Below, piece after piece: positions 61,630 to 64,000 of a DNA stretch of 64,000 nucleotides. Made by a program: the position numbers and the translations under genes. The stretch is from Polynucleobacter necessarius. Lineage in GTDB: Bacteria > Pseudomonadota > Gammaproteobacteria > Burkholderiales > Burkholderiaceae. Numbering within the stretch: position 1 is the stretch's first letter; each line of letters starts with the position of its first letter. The DNA lies in contig NZ_LT606949.1 of NCBI RefSeq assembly GCF_900095215.1, positions 1,530,940-1,594,939 on the forward strand, given 5' to 3'. The notes below the pieces were generated by a model that saw nothing but the letters and a program-made list of their open reading frames with translations, was not told where the DNA came from and searched no databases.

Positions 61630-62532
61630 TTGAGCACCCCTACATACAACCCAGCACGCAAGTTACGCTTCACCAAAATGCATGGTGCTGGCAATGATTT
61701 CATAGTGCTCAACGGTATTGATCAAGACCTCAGCGACATTACACGCGAGCAGTGGCAAACCTTAGCGCATCGCCAATTCGGCATTGGCTCCGATCAAATT
61801 CTGTTGGTTGAAAAAGCTACTCGCTCAGACGCTGATTTTCGGTATCGCATCTTTAATGCGGATGGCGGCGAAGTGGAGCAATGCGGCAATGGTTCGCGTT
61901 GCTTTGTACGTTTCGTGCAAGAACAAGGCTTATCCAATAAAAATCCGCTACGCGTAGAAGTGGCGCATACCATACTCACACTTAAATCCCATGCCGATGG
62001 CCAGGTAGAGGTCGATATGGGTGCACCCATTTTTGAACATAGCCTCATTCCATTTAATGCCGCAGGTTTAGCCAGCATTCAAGAATTTCAAGAAACGCTA
62101 TACGCGCTTCCACTAAATCAGCCCGCCACTCATGACAGCCTAGTCGGCGTTCTATCGATGGGCAATCCGCATGCTGTCCAAGTGGTTTTGGATGTTGATA
62201 GCGCTCCTGTTTTAGAAGAGGGCTCTGAGATTGAAAGCTTTGCAGCTTTCCCTAGAAAAGTGAATGTAGGTTACTTGCAAGCACTCAATCGCCATGAAAT
62301 CAAATTGCGCGTCTTTGAGCGCGGCGCCGGCGAAACTTTAGCTTGCGGCACAGGTGTATGCGCCGCTGTTGTGTCCGGCATTCGTCGCGGCCTTCTGGAC
62401 TCACCAGTAAAGGTGCATACCCGAGGTGGCGATCTGCAAATTACTTGGGCCGGCGTAATGGATGGAGTGGCTCAGCCAGTCATCATGACCGGCCCGGCCG
62501 TTACTGTGTTTGAAGGCGAAACAACTGTCTAA
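61630..62532 (+). CDS. dapF: Diaminopimelate epimerase
   Basis: Makes meso-DAP for peptidoglycan and lysine. 300 residues from a TTG at 61630 with a GGAAA site. Catalytic Cys pair in [12 protein letters not shown] (near 78) and [11 protein letters not shown] (near 238), and start motif [14 protein letters not shown]. Intact. Just after htrB; convergent with pyrE. Confidence 0.95.
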   Translation: MSTPTYNPARKLRFTKMHGAGNDFIVLNGIDQDLSDITREQWQTLAHRQFGIGSDQILLVEKATRSDADFRYRIFNADGGEVEQCGNGSRCFVRFVQEQGLSNKNPLRVEVAHTILTLKSHADGQVEVDMGAPIFEHSLIPFNAAGLASIQEFQETLYALPLNQPATHDSLVGVLSMGNPHAVQVVLDVDSAPVLEEGSEIESFAAFPRKVNVGYLQALNRHEIKLRVFERGAGETLACGTGVCAAVVSGIRRGLLDSPVKVHTRGGDLQITWAGVMDGVAQPVIMTGPAVTVFEGETTV

Positions 62533-62547
62533 GGGCAAGCGCCCTTA
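62530..62547. terminator. Hairpin holding the stop codons of dapF and pyrE
   Basis: TAAGGGC (62530-62536) pairs with GCCCTTA (62541-62547), loop of four bases. The dapF stop and the pyrE stop are the outer three bases of the two arms. No clear T-run follows on the plus strand, so termination is only possible. Confidence 0.4.
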
Positions 62548-63213
62548 GATTCCGTATTTTTCCCGGTAAGCCTTTACTGCAGGCAAATAATTTGTAAGCT
62601 TGGCATCACTTGAATTGGTCAAGAAGGACATTAGGCCGGTCAAGTTTGCAATCGCAATTACTGGCAACCCAAATGCTTGCTCAACTGCCTGTACTGCTGA
62701 TTTTTCCCCAATGTCCACCGCATTACCCGAACGCTCCATCCGGTCTAAAGCAATCAATACCGCTGCAGGTTCTGCGCCCGCTTTACGAATGAGGTCTACT
62801 AACTCTATCACCGAGGTTCCAGCAGAAATCACATCATCAATAATGACTACGCGACCTTTCACTGGCGCACCAACCAATACCCCACCTTCACCATGATCTT
62901 TCGCTTCTTTGCGGTTGTAGGCATAAGGAACATTGATACCCTCATCCGCCAGGGCGATGGCCGTGGCAGCTGCAAGCGTAATGCCTTTATAGGCAGGGCC
63001 ATAAAGCATATCGAATTGCAATTTGGATTCTTGTAAAGCTTTGGCGTAGTAACGACCCAGCGCGCTTAGGCGCGCACCATCATTAAATTCACCCGCGTTA
63101 AAGAAATAAGGCGAGAGTCTTCCTGCTTTGGTTTTAAACTCACCAAAGGACAAAACCTTGGCCTCTAAGGCAAAACGTATAAAGTTATCTTGATTTGAAT
63201 TATTTGAGCTCAT
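62545..63213 (-). CDS. pyrE: Orotate phosphoribosyltransferase
   Basis: UMP synthesis step joining orotate and PRPP. 222 residues with [32 protein letters not shown] and PRPP loop [14 protein letters not shown]. Intact. Divergent from the exonuclease III gene with 8 bases between starts. Confidence 0.95.
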   Translation of the reverse strand: MSSNNSNQDNFIRFALEAKVLSFGEFKTKAGRLSPYFFNAGEFNDGARLSALGRYYAKALQESKLQFDMLYGPAYKGITLAAATAIALADEGINVPYAYNRKEAKDHGEGGVLVGAPVKGRVVIIDDVISAGTSVIELVDLIRKAGAEPAAVLIALDRMERSGNAVDIGEKSAVQAVEQAFGLPVIAIANLTGLMSFLTNSSDAKLTNYLPAVKAYREKYGI

Positions 63214-63221
63214 AGGCCTAC

Positions 63222-64000
63222 ATGTTACGCATCATTTCCGCGAACCTCAACGGTATCCGTTCCGCAGTCAAAAAAGGCTTTCTACCATGGGCCGTCACGC
63301 AACAAGCGGACTTCATTTGCATGCAGGAGCTCAAGGCTCAACGCGATGACTTAGAAGATGCCATTCTCAACCCGGATGGACTGCATGGCTACTTTCATCA
63401 TGCGGAGAAAAAAGGCTATAGTGGCTGCGGCATTTATACGCCCCATAAACCCGATGAGGTCATATATGGCTATGGCAATGCAGAGTTTGATGCCGAGGGG
63501 CGTTACGTGGAGGCGCGCTTCGAAAGGTTGTCTGTTATTTCAGTCTACATGCCGTCTGGCTCAAGCTCCCCTGAGCGACAAGAGGCTAAATATCGCTATC
63601 TTGATAGCTTTCTGCCGCATCTTGTAGCGCTTAAAAAATCGGGGCGTGAAATCGTGCTTTGCGGTGACGTGAATATCGCCCACCAAGAAATCGATTTAAA
63701 AAACTGGAAAGGCAATCTCAAAAATTCGGGCTTCTTGCCTGAGGAGCGCGCATGGCTCACTAATTTATTTAGCAAAGTGGGGTATGTTGATGTCTATCGC
63801 CAACTGGAGCCTGAAGCAACTGAGACTGGTTACACCTGGTGGAGTAATCGTGGTCAAGCTTATGCGAAAAATGTAGGATGGCGGATTGACTATCACTTCA
63901 CCACTCCAGGCATCGCTGCCACCGCCAAGAAAACCGCGGTATACAAAAATGAAAAATTCTCAGACCATGCGCCACTTACTGTGGATTACGACTGGAAGCT
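63222..64000 (+). CDS. xth: Exodeoxyribonuclease III (cut by window end)
   Basis: AP endonuclease / 3'-5' exonuclease of base excision repair. Open from ATG 63222 to the edge (259 codons). Metal and catalytic motifs: [10 protein letters not shown] (start), MQELKAQ (metal Glu), CGDVNIAH (catalytic Asp-Asn), RIDYHF and [13 protein letters not shown] near the end (catalytic Asp-His). Only the final residues are missing; no damage seen. An intact repair gene in a genome with heavy decay. Confidence 0.93.
   Translation, partial: MLRIISANLNGIRSAVKKGFLPWAVTQQADFICMQELKAQRDDLEDAILNPDGLHGYFHHAEKKGYSGCGIYTPHKPDEVIYGYGNAEFDAEGRYVEARFERLSVISVYMPSGSSSPERQEAKYRYLDSFLPHLVALKKSGREIVLCGDVNIAHQEIDLKNWKGNLKNSGFLPEERAWLTNLFSKVGYVDVYRQLEPEATETGYTWWSNRGQAYAKNVGWRIDYHFTTPGIAATAKKTAVYKNEKFSDHAPLTVDYDWK

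Overview
The window reads as the chromosome of a betaproteobacterium of the family Burkholderiaceae, most like Polynucleobacter. This is an inference from protein similarity and gene order: the cox cluster with ctaG, DUF2970, coxC and DUF2909; metH split into two genes; glnK-amt next to a TorF-type porin; an SAH riboswitch before ahcY; a PhaM-type protein; and PTS regulatory genes beside gshA and gshB. The main feature is decay. About 18 genes carry stop codons, single-base frameshifts or internal deletions, while housekeeping genes between them are intact. No transposase, prophage, CRISPR array, tRNA or rRNA was seen. This fits the obligate Euplotes endosymbionts named Polynucleobacter necessarius, whose genomes are known for many pseudogenes, but the identification is not proven by the sequence.

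Layout. 0-5 kb: caa3-type cytochrome c oxidase operon with its assembly factors and a good promoter. 5-12.4 kb: BioC-like methyltransferase, broken comF and trmL, then gpsA-secB-grxC-rhodanese facing gpmA-ctpA and a broken moeB-like gene. 12.4-17.2 kb: ptsI-ptsH-EIIA followed by frameshifted gshB and intact gshA. 17.2-20 kb: nitrogen cluster (broken porin, glnK with a lost stop codon, amt) with NtrC-type sites upstream. 20-27.3 kb: ubiK, a lipoprotein, lipA, lipB, ybeD-like, a hydrolase, a ferredoxin pseudogene, truncated vanZ, birA, coaX and rfaE2. 27.4-35.3 kb: broken gpx, dsbA, a SPOR protein, argS, DUF1840 and the split metH. 35.3-45.2 kb: a pseudogene-rich zone (phaM, metallo-hydrolase, quinone oxidoreductase, flavin reductase, GST and a whole RND efflux operon). 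45.3-54.1 kb: glmS, glmU, ttcA, folB, a FolM-like reductase, a MidA-like methyltransferase, cca and an NDUFA9-like protein. 54.2-64 kb: broken slt, formyl-THF cyclo-ligase, metF, ahcY with its riboswitch, metK, frameshifted htrB, dapF, pyrE and a partial exonuclease III gene.

How the genes work together. The activated-methyl cycle is complete and intact in the window (metF, split B12-dependent metH, metK, ahcY), and ahcY is under SAH control. Respiration, cell-wall precursor synthesis (glmS, glmU, dapF), lipoylation (lipA, lipB), CoA, biotin ligation and tRNA processing also look intact. Losses fall on efflux, detoxification and redox defence (RND pump, GST, glutathione peroxidase, glutathione synthase), peptidoglycan turnover (slt), tRNA modification (trmL), competence-type comF, and several oxidoreductases. 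That is the pattern expected for a bacterium in a stable host.

The best points for follow-up are the SAH riboswitch with its RBS-masking stem and the near-perfect palindrome in front of it, the stop-loss extension of GlnK, the lysine-rich tail of GlmU, the blocked glutathione pathway, and the mutational pattern (single A/T indels in short runs plus nonsense changes). I found no convincing new multi-gene system.
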